DNA of 7,760 nucleotides from CAZMNY01 sp964635375 (GCA_964635375.1 CAZWOU010000269.1:1-7760), one strand, 5' to 3'. Positions 1 through 7,135 are shown, numbered from the stretch's first letter. Notes: generated by a model from the letters alone, not told the origin. Numbers and translations: made by a program.

Positions 1-1
1 C

Positions 2-481
2 GATACGACGGACCCGTTGTACGGCGAAGTGCTGGAAGTCACGCGGGATGTCTGCGACCACTGCAAAGCCAACAACCAAGCACTGCATTTGGAAACTGGG
101 CAGGAGTCGGCAGAAGGTTTGCTGCAATTCATCCGCGATGTCCAACGCGACAATCTGTTTGTCAACTTCGACCCCGCCAACATGATCCTCTATGGAACGG
201 GTGAGCCGATCGACGCGCTCAAGAAGATCGGCAATTACGTCCGCAGCGTGCATTGCAAGGACGGTACCTGGTCCGACACGCCGGGCGAATCATGGGGCGC
301 CGAGACCGCCTTGGGGGATGGCCAAGTCGGGATCGAGAACTACCTCAAGACCCTCGACGAAATTGGCTACTCCGGCCCGCTCACGATCGAGCGCGAAATT
401 CCTCAAGACCCCGAACGCCAAAAGGCCGAGATCAAGAAGGCCGTAGACATTCTCACTTCAACCAAAGCTGCTCTGGCCTAA
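2..481 (+). CDS. Sugar phosphate isomerase/epimerase-like TIM-barrel protein, 3' part (5'-truncated)
   Basis: The frame is open from base 2 and ends at TAA 479-481, giving the last 159 residues; the true start lies outside the window. The TTG at 17 is in frame but lies inside the protein (upstream codons read DTTDP), so it is not taken as the start. The fragment looks like the C-terminal half of the xylose-isomerase-like TIM-barrel superfamily (AP endonuclease 2 fold; IolE and hydroxypyruvate isomerase relatives). Candidate divalent-metal ligands appear in the usual order: Glu in LHLETGQE, Asp in NFDPAN, His in VHCKD, and Glu in LTIEREI near the end. The segment ALGDGQVGIENYLKTLDEIGYSGPL is typical of the last barrel strands. 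Such proteins isomerise or epimerise sugars or polyols in the cytoplasm; the substrate cannot be read from this fragment. It converges on the minus-strand block and is probably unrelated to it. Family assignment is firm, specific reaction unknown. Confidence 0.88.
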   Translation, partial: DTTDPLYGEVLEVTRDVCDHCKANNQALHLETGQESAEGLLQFIRDVQRDNLFVNFDPANMILYGTGEPIDALKKIGNYVRSVHCKDGTWSDTPGESWGAETALGDGQVGIENYLKTLDEIGYSGPLTIEREIPQDPERQKAEIKKAVDILTSTKAALA

Positions 482-529
482 TCGCGGGCTCGATCCGCTT
501 TTGTCGCGTCTCAATTGGTGGGCAGCGCC

Positions 530-546
530 GCTGGAGTCGTTCCAGC
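530..546. terminator. Hairpin in the convergent gap, weak terminator candidate
   Basis: GCTGGA (530-535) and TCCAGC (541-546) form a perfect 6-bp stem with a 5-base loop. It sits between the end of the plus-strand isomerase gene (481) and the end of the minus-strand membrane-protein gene (589). There is no clear T tract on either side, so it is not a textbook intrinsic terminator. A second weak stem, GATCGG (554-559) with CCGGTC (570-575), lies just beyond it and needs one G-U pair. Either could end or stabilise converging transcripts. Confidence 0.25.
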
Positions 547-588
547 AAGATTAGATCGGCAAAACTAGACCGGTCTTCTTCCCGCGGC

Positions 589-918
589 TCATTTTTTTGG
601 CATCGGAGCGAACATCCAGTGGACGAATTGCATGGCGCCCATTGCGAGTAGGATCGGGCCAACGAAGAGCATAGCTCTGGGGCGGACGGCGAGCGTCATT
701 GCCGAAACAACGGCGCCGACAAGAAACGACGTCGAGCCAGTCCAGCGGAGTTTCTTGAGTTGAGGCAGGGCGAGCCAGACTGCGAACAGCACCAGCCCAG
801 ATCGATTACAACCGCTGGCAATCACCGGGTGCTCGCCTGTGATTGTGAACCAACCGCCGACGGCAAGCAGGACGAGCGAAATGATAAGCAGCAGGGTCGC
901 TCGCAGCTTGTCTGTCAT
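589..918 (-). CDS. Small integral membrane protein, unknown function
   Basis: This 109-residue protein has a Lys/Arg start (MTDKLRA) followed by four hydrophobic stretches at about residues 7-27, 40-54, 62-79 and 82-103, with short polar loops (KKLRW near 55-59, RPR near 79-81) and a Lys-Lys C-terminus. It is therefore predicted to be a four-helix inner-membrane protein. I recognise no catalytic motif or family. The ATG at 918 gives a protein beginning just before the first helix, but no good Shine-Dalgarno sequence precedes it, so the start is only probable. It lies 99 bases downstream of the 662-residue pseudoprotease gene on the same strand. It could be the last, loosely attached member of that operon or an independent gene. 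The consistent alternation of hydrophobic segments and loops argues that it is real. Confidence 0.6.
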   Translation of the reverse strand: MTDKLRATLLLIISLVLLAVGGWFTITGEHPVIASGCNRSGLVLFAVWLALPQLKKLRWTGSTSFLVGAVVSAMTLAVRPRAMLFVGPILLAMGAMQFVHWMFAPMPKK

Positions 919-1017
919 GATGAATGCGAGATTGGGGGCGGAAGGACGTTAGAATGGGACGGGCTAAGAGGGAGCTCTTTGGGCGGAATGGATCGGTCCG
1001 TCTTCTTTCCGTGTGTG

Positions 1018-3006
1018 CTAGAGCCGGTCAAGCGAGTCGGCCCACCGCACGATGGATTCATAGGCTGAGTCGGAGAGTTTGCCGCCGGGTATCGCTGCTT
1101 CCGTCACAGGGAACTTGGCTCTTTTCAGCGCCGTAACTGTCGCGTCGATTCGGGGTTTTGCTTTGGAAGCGTCGTCGGCGAGAACGAAGAAAGCCAGTCT
1201 TTGCAGCGGTTCATTCTCGAGTGGAGGCGTCCGGTTCGGGTAGGGCGCGTTAACGGTCACGATAGCTCGAACAAGATCTCGTCGCTTGGCGGCGACCAGA
1301 TAGCCCATCGAGCCTCCGGTGGCTTCGCCGAACAGCACGACTCGATGGGGATCAACGGTGTGGGACTGCATGATTGACTCGATCGTCTTCACGACGAAAT
1401 CGACATCGGACGGCTTCCAGCCACGATCGTCAGCCGCTTTGGGCGCGAGCAAGATAAGTTGGTTTTCGGCAGCCTGTTGTTCCCATGGCGCAAACAGCTC
1501 TCCAGTGTCCTCCTGTCCAGGCCGGCCGAGAAGAACAACGAGCCCGTAGGCGACGCGGGGATCGTATTCGGAGGGAACAAAGGCGGTGCAGCTGCTGGGT
1601 TCCTCCGGAATCCGCACCTCAAACTGCCCCTCTTCCGCTTTGGCGCCGTCATAGGCGGCCTCAAACGATTCGCGCGCGGTGGGAAGATCGCCCGGCACGT
1701 CTTCCGGCAGCGGCTTCAGCAGGGCATCGATCGATCTCGCCTTGCCGTCTCGAACCACCGCGATCTTCGTTGTGTGTTTTGGCTCGAAGGCCGCGAGTCG
1801 ACGTTGGGCCTCGTCGATAGTGGCAACCGGTTTGCCATCGATTTCTGTGATGGTGTCGCCCGCCTCGACGCCCGCTTCGTCAGCGGGGCTCCCTGGAAAG
1901 ACATGCCGTACGACGAGCGAATCCTGATCGCGACGTGGAAGCACGCCAAAGAACGGGTGTTCGTAGGGGATCAGTTTGTCGATCAGCGTCGCCTTGAGGG
2001 TCACTCGTTCTCCGGCGTCGCCTCGCGTGACCACGATGGAAACGGCATCGCCTGCGTAGCGAGGCCCGAGTGCGTGCTTCATCTGGGCTAGGCGAATAAT
2101 GGGGCTGCCATCGAGTTCGACCACTGTGTCGCCTGGTTTCAAGCCGGCTTCCCTGGCGGGCGACTTGGCTCGGACCGCGGCGACCTTGGCCGCTTTACTG
2201 TAAATGTCCTGGCTCTCGAAAGAGACGCCAAGGATCCCAGCGTAGAGATCATCACCCTTGTTTAGCCGTTCCAGTTGCGCATAGACGTCTTCGAGCGGGA
2301 CAGCGAACCCGATCCCGGAATCGTACCATTCCGATCCGGCGGTCGGCGTGTTGCCTTTCGGCGACATGGGAGTCAGCACGCCGAGCACACGCCCATGGAT
2401 ATCGAGCAGGGCGCCGCCGTAGTTGGCGGGAGAGATCTTGGCGTCCGTTTGGATGGCCCGACCCCAGATGCGCTGGGTCGCGCTAATTACGCCAGTCGAT
2501 ACATTAAGTCGTTCAGGCCTATAGACTCGACCGACAGCAATCGCCCATGCGCCGACTTGAGCTTCACTGCGTTTGGCCGGCGGTGCAGCCGCGAGTTTTG
2601 TTGCAGTCTCGACCTTGAGTAAGACGAGTTTTCGACTGTGATCGGTTGCCAATAACTTGGCTGGTTTTCGCTCGCCGCCAGGAAGCGTGACCAGGATCGA
2701 TGAAGGCATCCTGGAAAAATTGAAGACGCTCGACACGATCAGCCCATCTTCGCTGACAACCACGCCGCTCGTTGGCCCGACGCCGGCCGCTTCGCCACCC
2801 ACTTCGAGGCCGCCGATAGTGTCAATTCGCACCACCCACGCCTCAGCGGCTTTGACCGCAGCTTGCATCGCCTCTTCTTCCAGAAGGGTCAAGTCTTGGG
2901 CTCGGCATGCTTCACCTCGTCCGGCCAAGGCAATCAAGCAGAGTAGGCCGCAACGGATTACAGCCGACGAGTGAGGGTGGAATCGAGCATTCATGTCGCT
3001 TTGCAT
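1018..3006 (-). CDS. Exported HtrA-like pseudoprotease: degenerate trypsin domain, two PDZ domains, degenerate alpha/beta hydrolase
   Basis: The 662-residue protein starts with a probable signal peptide (hydrophobic core about 15-29, cleavage near ACRAQ). A trypsin-like HtrA fold follows at about 45-250, kept in outline (SGVVVSEDG, VGAWAIAVG, GIGFAVPLEDV). All three catalytic positions are replaced: His is Phe95 (SSVFNF), Asp is Lys126 (SRKLVLLK), and Ser is Tyr196 (SPANYGGAL instead of NPGNSGGPL). Two PDZ domains lie at about 255-345 (SPAREAGLKPGD) and 348-430 (SPADEAGVEAGD). Residues about 460-662 resemble PHB-depolymerase/esterase-type alpha/beta hydrolases, but the nucleophile elbow reads GEATGG, with Ala562 where Ser is expected, and the expected His region reads PGGKLS. 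Neither hydrolase is likely to work by the usual mechanism, so a binding or scaffold role is inferred. ATG 3006 is chosen because GAGAAAG lies just upstream; ATG 2994 is an alternative. The gene follows the upstream paralogue by 27 bases. Confidence 0.9.
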   Translation of the reverse strand: MQSDMNARFHPHSSAVIRCGLLCLIALAGRGEACRAQDLTLLEEEAMQAAVKAAEAWVVRIDTIGGLEVGGEAAGVGPTSGVVVSEDGLIVSSVFNFSRMPSSILVTLPGGERKPAKLLATDHSRKLVLLKVETATKLAAAPPAKRSEAQVGAWAIAVGRVYRPERLNVSTGVISATQRIWGRAIQTDAKISPANYGGALLDIHGRVLGVLTPMSPKGNTPTAGSEWYDSGIGFAVPLEDVYAQLERLNKGDDLYAGILGVSFESQDIYSKAAKVAAVRAKSPAREAGLKPGDTVVELDGSPIIRLAQMKHALGPRYAGDAVSIVVTRGDAGERVTLKATLIDKLIPYEHPFFGVLPRRDQDSLVVRHVFPGSPADEAGVEAGDTITEIDGKPVATIDEAQRRLAAFEPKHTTKIAVVRDGKARSIDALLKPLPEDVPGDLPTARESFEAAYDGAKAEEGQFEVRIPEEPSSCTAFVPSEYDPRVAYGLVVLLGRPGQEDTGELFAPWEQQAAENQLILLAPKAADDRGWKPSDVDFVVKTIESIMQSHTVDPHRVVLFGEATGGSMGYLVAAKRRDLVRAIVTVNAPYPNRTPPLENEPLQRLAFFVLADDASKAKPRIDATVTALKRAKFPVTEAAIPGGKLSDSAYESIVRWADSLDRL

Positions 3007-3033
3007 TTCTTTCTCATTCTTCTTCGCGAATTC

Positions 3034-4089
3034 CTACTCCAGGCGAAGTTCGATTTCAGTCAGCTCTTGTTGGCGTTGAATCGTTAGGATCACAGCGTCG
3101 ATCTGATCAATAAACTCAAACTCATTCCGAACCGCCTTGACGGATGAGGCGATTTGGCCGTTGACAAAGAGGATCAAGTCATCGGGTCTTATCTTCGCTT
3201 TTGCAGCGGGCGACTGGGGAACAACGCTATCGACATAGGGCGGCGTCTTGTCCAACACATCAGGCACCAGGACGATCCCCAGGGCCTCAAGCGATAGCGA
3301 GTCGTTAGGTTTCTTAGCGGTGGGATCGTCAACTCGCCGCGGCGCGGCTTTCCCCGCGATAATGTCGGCGACAGCCGAGGCGACCTTGCCGATAGGGATC
3401 GCGTAATTGAGCCAGGTGTTGTCGGCCGAGTTTCGAAGCTCCTTACCCACGAGTCCGGCAAGCTTGCCCCGTCCGTCCGTCAGGGCGCCGCCGGCGGCGC
3501 CTGGGGTGTTGGTCATGGCGTCAACAATGTAGACATCGCCACGGAATGCCGAGGCAAACGCGCCCCGCCGCGCCTTCAAGGGGGAGACGGCGGAAACGAC
3601 GCCGTGCAAGACGCTGGCTGGTTCATCGCCCGTGGCGACCCCGAACAGATTGCTGAACGCCAGCACGCGGCGGCCAGAATCAAGCTCCACAGAGTCTCTT
3701 AATGTGAAATGTTCGACTTTGCCCGCGTCGATCTTCAGGACGGCAATATCCATTTGAGGATAGGCTCCGACAAGCTCCGCGGTAAATCGTCGGCCATCAT
3801 CGAGAATCGCGATGATTTGCTCGGAGTCGAGTACGTAGCTCCAAACCGTCAGAATGTGGCCGTCTTTGCTGATCAAGAACCCACTTTGATAGGCCTCCAA
3901 TCCGCGCACGCCTCCAGCCCCGTAGATCTTGACCATCTTGGGCTGCACGGCGGCGACCGTGTCGACAAACGACCCGCCCTGGGCCATCCCCTGGTTCGCC
4001 GCCGCGAGGCAGCAGACGAGCGCCGCACAGAGCGCGACTAGGTTTCTGGTCGCGAATCGCACCGATCGGATTTGGCGATGGATTGTCAT
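3034..4089 (-). CDS. Exported HtrA-like pseudoprotease with one PDZ domain
   Basis: The 351-residue protein has an Arg-rich N-terminus and hydrophobic core (about 17-31) ending near GMAQG, a probable signal peptide. The trypsin-like domain spans about 40-245 and keeps family landmarks: QSGFLISKDGHILT, YPQMDIAVLKID, RRVLAFSNLFG, LNYAIPIG. The His position is Ser84 (LTVWSYV where LTNFHV is usual) and the nucleophile Ser is Ala199 (TPGAAGGAL where NPGNSGGPL is usual); Asp114 is retained. A single PDZ domain occupies about 268-351 (SPAAKAKIRPDDLILFVNG). Proteolysis by the normal mechanism is not expected. I chose ATG 4089 rather than ATG 4134, which is in frame but lies inside the upstream gene, because 4089 directly follows AAAGG and overlaps the upstream TAA as TAATG, and because the signal peptide fits better. 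Translational coupling to the active protease suggests a partner or regulator role; this is inference. Confidence 0.9.
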   Translation of the reverse strand: MTIHRQIRSVRFATRNLVALCAALVCCLAAANQGMAQGGSFVDTVAAVQPKMVKIYGAGGVRGLEAYQSGFLISKDGHILTVWSYVLDSEQIIAILDDGRRFTAELVGAYPQMDIAVLKIDAGKVEHFTLRDSVELDSGRRVLAFSNLFGVATGDEPASVLHGVVSAVSPLKARRGAFASAFRGDVYIVDAMTNTPGAAGGALTDGRGKLAGLVGKELRNSADNTWLNYAIPIGKVASAVADIIAGKAAPRRVDDPTAKKPNDSLSLEALGIVLVPDVLDKTPPYVDSVVPQSPAAKAKIRPDDLILFVNGQIASSVKAVRNEFEFIDQIDAVILTIQRQQELTEIELRLE

Positions 4090-5915
4090 TAGGAGCCTTT
4101 CTCCGCGACCGGTGAGAGCGTCCATTTTTCGCATTGGATGACGCCAAACAGCTGATCGCCGTAACGAACTTCAAGTCGGTGCGGCAGCATGCGACCGTCG
4201 ACTTCACGGTAATCTTGGAAATAAATCTCGCACGGATCGACTTCCACATCGGGAAACATCTCGATCGCCAACAACTGCCCGCTTTCACTGTCAAAGTAGA
4301 AGTAGTTCTCGGCGACATCGTACGCTCCGAACACGACATCGGTCAGCTGTTGATGTCCGCGGAGTGGAGCCTTGCCAAGATAGTACGCATCGCCGAACCG
4401 TTTTGGACCGAGCGTCAACATTCGCCGCCAGAGGAGCATCGCCGCACCGACTCCGCCGCTATTGCGTGGAAGCAATTGTTCGCTCAGGTCCGAGTTCGGG
4501 TCGACTGTGAATTCACCGGTTGGAAAGGCGCCCTTTGCGGTCTCGGCGTTGAGGGTTACTTGAACGCTTCCGCCGTTCGCCATGGATCCTGCCAATTGCC
4601 ATTCGCCGTTACGCGATTCAAATTCACCAGTGGAAACAAAGCCCTTCCAAACCCGCTCGACTTCAAGCCGATTGAAGTACCGATTGGTGAATCCAGGACG
4701 CACTTCAATAAGCGGTTTCACATGCTCCGGAATCGGCGGCGGTCCGCGCTTCGGGCCAGTTGGCCGACCAGGTTTCTTGGGGCCCGGTTTCTGATCGCCA
4801 GGCTTTTCACCCGGCTTCTTCGGCTCGTCTCCGGGCTTGTGGTCAGGCGGCGTTGGAGCGGGGCGTTTCTGCACCTTTTGGATCAATTCTTCGGGCGAGT
4901 GAACGCCAGCCAGCCGAACCAAGATCTCCTTGCTCTCACCGTCGCGTCGGTAGCTCAGCGGGATTCGCCAGCCTCGAGGGAAAATACCCAAGGCGTTTTT
5001 GAATCCGTTAACGGTCGTGATTCGGCGGCCGCCAAAGGCAACGATTTCGTCTCCGTATCGAAGGCCGCGACGATAGGCGTCGGACGAGTTGAGGATATTG
5101 CTGACGACTACGCTTCCCGATTCCGACGAGGCCACCGTCGCGCCGAGCGTCGCGTGATCGATGATTCGCCCACTACGTAGATGGCCGAGAAACTTCTTGA
5201 TCTGGTTGATCGAGATGGCGTAGCCGACACCGACGTTGACGCGGCCTCGTTTCTCGAAACTTCCCCGCCCGTTGATGCCCACCAATTGGCCCTGTGCGTT
5301 GAACAGCGGGCCGCCCGAGTTGCCAGGATTGATGGCAGCGTCGGTTTGAATGCAGTCGGCGTATTCAAGCAACGTGCCGGCTGGATACTGGTAGCGGTGC
5401 ACGCCGGAAACGAGTCCGTAACTGACTGTGGGTTGGAAGTCGGTGGCCAGCAGAAAAGGGTTGCCGACCGCAAAACACCAATCGCCTACTCGCAGTTTGT
5501 CGCTGTCCCCCATTTCCGCAGTGGGGAAATCGTCGCGGCCGAGCAGTTTGATCAACGCCACATCGCCGCCTGGGTCGATACCCACGATCACCGCATCGTA
5601 AAGGACGCCGTTGTTCATGCTGCATTGCATGAATTCACCGCAAGGTTTGGCGACGTGGAAGTTTGTCAAAGCGTAGCCATCGGGTGTGATCACCACGCCG
5701 CTACCCCCGCCCTGGCCGCCTCGGGCGAACACGCAGATCGCAGTTCGGCTCGCTTGCTCGATCGCCTCCACTCGTCTCTGCTCCGCTTCCAACACCGACT
5801 TGGGCGGTTCAGCTGCACCCGCGAGCATGACGGAAAGCAAGCAAGACGCGAGTCCGCCAGCGACCGAAACGGATCGAATTGCGAGTGGGGTAATTCGACG
5901 CTTCATTATTCTCAT
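4089..5915 (-). CDS. HtrA/Deg-like (S1C) serine protease with intact triad, PDZ domain, KPG linker and C-terminal LolA-like domain
   Basis: From ATG 5915 the protein has 608 residues: a probable signal peptide (core about 12-33, cleavage near AGAAE), a short helical segment (about 38-57), then a trypsin-like domain (about 58-245). The full triad is present: His87 (ALTNFHVA), Asp118 (GGDVALIK) and Ser200 (NPGNSGGPL), so it should cleave proteins in the periplasm or at the envelope. One PDZ domain (about 250-340, AYRRGLRYGDEIVAFGG) is followed by a Pro/Lys/Gly linker (about 345-398) and a roughly 200-residue C-terminal domain. The end of that domain (YFYFDSESGQLLAIEMF, YREVDGRMLPHRLEVRYGD) recalls LolA/LolB-like beta sheets; this is a resemblance, not a firm assignment. 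ATG 5915 is preferred to GTG 5936 because it overlaps the upstream TGA as ATGA and has GAGAG seven bases upstream; ATG 5906 is also possible. E. coli DegP differs in having two PDZ domains and no such tail. Degenerate paralogues follow directly. Confidence 0.93.
   Translation of the reverse strand: MRIMKRRITPLAIRSVSVAGGLASCLLSVMLAGAAEPPKSVLEAEQRRVEAIEQASRTAICVFARGGQGGGSGVVITPDGYALTNFHVAKPCGEFMQCSMNNGVLYDAVIVGIDPGGDVALIKLLGRDDFPTAEMGDSDKLRVGDWCFAVGNPFLLATDFQPTVSYGLVSGVHRYQYPAGTLLEYADCIQTDAAINPGNSGGPLFNAQGQLVGINGRGSFEKRGRVNVGVGYAISINQIKKFLGHLRSGRIIDHATLGATVASSESGSVVVSNILNSSDAYRRGLRYGDEIVAFGGRRITTVNGFKNALGIFPRGWRIPLSYRRDGESKEILVRLAGVHSPEELIQKVQKRPAPTPPDHKPGDEPKKPGEKPGDQKPGPKKPGRPTGPKRGPPPIPEHVKPLIEVRPGFTNRYFNRLEVERVWKGFVSTGEFESRNGEWQLAGSMANGGSVQVTLNAETAKGAFPTGEFTVDPNSDLSEQLLPRNSGGVGAAMLLWRRMLTLGPKRFGDAYYLGKAPLRGHQQLTDVVFGAYDVAENYFYFDSESGQLLAIEMFPDVEVDPCEIYFQDYREVDGRMLPHRLEVRYGDQLFGVIQCEKWTLSPVAEKGS
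4096..4104 (-). promoter_or_regulatory. Shine-Dalgarno-like site for the second HtrA-like gene
   Basis: On the minus strand GGAGAAAGG (4104-4096) precedes ATG 4089 by six bases. It lies within the last codons of the active protease gene, whose TAA shares one base with this ATG. This supports coupled re-initiation and decides the start against the upstream in-frame ATG at 4134. Confidence 0.6.
4767..4841 (-). repeat. Low-complexity KPG-repeat linker in the active protease
   Basis: Five Lys-Pro-Gly triplets occur within 25 residues, separated by one to four mostly charged or polar residues (D, E, K, Q, P). The wider Pro-rich stretch runs over about 4722-4883. It separates the PDZ domain from the C-terminal domain and is probably an extended flexible tether. 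The strong positive charge could also help it contact acidic envelope polymers, which is inference. No exact DNA tandem unit was established. Confidence 0.7.
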
Positions 5916-5927
5916 TTGCTTACTCTC
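5912..5927 (-). promoter_or_regulatory. ATGA start-stop overlap with Shine-Dalgarno-like GAGAG for the active protease
   Basis: On the minus strand GAGAG (5927-5923) lies seven bases before ATG (5915-5913), whose last bases form the TGA (5914-5912) of the NPCBM gene. This arrangement typically couples translation of neighbouring genes and favours this start over GTG 5936. Confidence 0.6.
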
Positions 5928-7129
5928 GCGTCGCACAAGTTAAGGTGATCAGCAACGTCCCAACCTTCGCCAAAATCGACCAAGATCGTCAATCGGCGCG
6001 CGCCCGAGATCTCCACATCGACTTTCATTCTGGGATTCTTCGGGGTCAGCCGATGCCGGAAGAGTTCAGCGGTCTCGGTCTTGATGACCAATTCAACATC
6101 ACCCGCGTTGCGGAAGCGAGGATCGAGACCGACCTCCGCTTGCAGTCGAGCGAACGCGTCAGGCAGTCGGTAAACCAGTTCTGTTCGGCTGTGTACTGCG
6201 AGCCCTTTTTCGTAGACGTCGCCACCCGGCTCGAGTCTCAATTTCCCGCCATCGCTTGCCTCGTCCATTCGCGGCGCGTACAGTCTGTTCAGTCGCTCGC
6301 CGATTCGTGTTGGTATGAACGGTTGCCATGTCGAACTTTGAGGTTTCATGTCGCTCAGGTAGACAACGTCGCCGCCGCTGAATTGCACTGACAGCAGGTC
6401 ACCCTGTGGAATCGTCAACTGGACGCTTGCCGGGGTTGTGATGGTCACAGCGTCGCCGGCCAGCGCGATGGACTTCACTGAGATCTCAGCACCACGGGTC
6501 GTGAAGAGCTTTGCTGCGGCGTTTTCGATGTGCACTTGCTGAGAGTGAAAATAGACGATGCCTTCCAATTTGGTTATGGGGACTTTGCGCTTCTCGCCGT
6601 CCAGAGCAAACTCAATCTGCTCGGCATCGACGTCGTGGAGGACTCCTTCAAGTTGATCGAGGGAGTGTTCAACACGTTCACCTTCAGTGGAACGAGTTCG
6701 CCGCACGACGGCCACGTCTCCCTGCCTGTCGCTTTCAATGATTTCGTGCCAGGCGGCCTGCAACTTGGCGAGGTTTCGTTGGCTGCGGAGCAACACGGAG
6801 CGAATGTTGCGGGTGGACGTTTTGATTTCGCCCATCCTGAATCCGATCGTCGCCTCGCCGCGGCGGCTGACATACGACTCAACGGGGAGCAATGTCCCGT
6901 CGATCAGTTCGACGACTGGTCCCGAATGCGGCTCGGGCGAGCGTTCTGCGAGCGGAAACTTGACGCCTTTGAGGCTGGCAAATGTCAGTTTCTTTTCGCC
7001 ATCACTTGTCTTGAGGGCTAAACCGACCGAGTCAATCGACGTCAATTCGCCAGTGATCGCCTCGCCAGTATGCGGCGCGGCGGTCGCTTGAACTCCTCCG
7101 AGCATCGTTGCCAGGATCATCGCCCACAT
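5912..7129 (-). CDS. Exported NPCBM-domain protein with repeated beta-rich units
   Basis: This 405-residue protein begins with a short hydrophobic leader (about 1-18, ending ATAAP), so it is probably exported. Residues about 255-405 match the NPCBM (novel putative carbohydrate-binding module) pattern: the lead-in VVYLSDMKP, then YEKGLAVHSRTELVYRL, GDVELVIKTETAELF, ARRLTILVDFGEGWDVADHLNLCDARV. The family is known in secreted, glycan-related proteins; no ligand can be named here. The first 250 residues contain about four similar beta-rich units of roughly 35-45 residues (about 22-58, 71-115, 153-194 and 207-250), each with short alternating strands ending in a pattern like L-x-G/S-[IV]-x-[FL]. 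This is an Sm- or SH3-like impression from reading only. There is no hydrolase domain. The start is supported by GGGAG six bases before ATG 7129. Its TGA overlaps the protease ATG (ATGA), so it probably heads the protease operon. Confidence 0.88.
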   Translation of the reverse strand: MWAMILATMLGGVQATAAPHTGEAITGELTSIDSVGLALKTSDGEKKLTFASLKGVKFPLAERSPEPHSGPVVELIDGTLLPVESYVSRRGEATIGFRMGEIKTSTRNIRSVLLRSQRNLAKLQAAWHEIIESDRQGDVAVVRRTRSTEGERVEHSLDQLEGVLHDVDAEQIEFALDGEKRKVPITKLEGIVYFHSQQVHIENAAAKLFTTRGAEISVKSIALAGDAVTITTPASVQLTIPQGDLLSVQFSGGDVVYLSDMKPQSSTWQPFIPTRIGERLNRLYAPRMDEASDGGKLRLEPGGDVYEKGLAVHSRTELVYRLPDAFARLQAEVGLDPRFRNAGDVELVIKTETAELFRHRLTPKNPRMKVDVEISGARRLTILVDFGEGWDVADHLNLCDARVSK

Positions 7130-7135
7130 AAGCAG

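Noticed and set aside
966..979. AAGAG/CTCTT hairpin after the 662-residue gene as a terminator
   Set aside because: The 5-bp AT-rich stem with no T tract on the minus strand is too weak to call; chance is likely.
1459..2091. 210-residue plus-strand frame opposite the 662-residue protein
   Set aside because: It lies wholly inside a gene with two clear PDZ domains on the other strand and has no recognisable motif.
1018..4089. The two triad-less HtrA-like genes as pseudogenes or sequencing errors
   Set aside because: Both frames are uninterrupted and full-length with signal peptides and PDZ domains, and the replaced residues sit in correctly aligned flanks. Substitutions at several catalytic sites are hard to explain as base-call errors, so they are called as real genes for inactive proteins.
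4134..5948. Long plus-strand open frames (4134-5180 and 5181-5948, same frame) opposite the active protease
   Set aside because: They are antisense shadows: the minus strand has a complete signal peptide, triad and PDZ landmarks, while the plus-strand translations show no recognisable domain and have no Shine-Dalgarno-supported starts.
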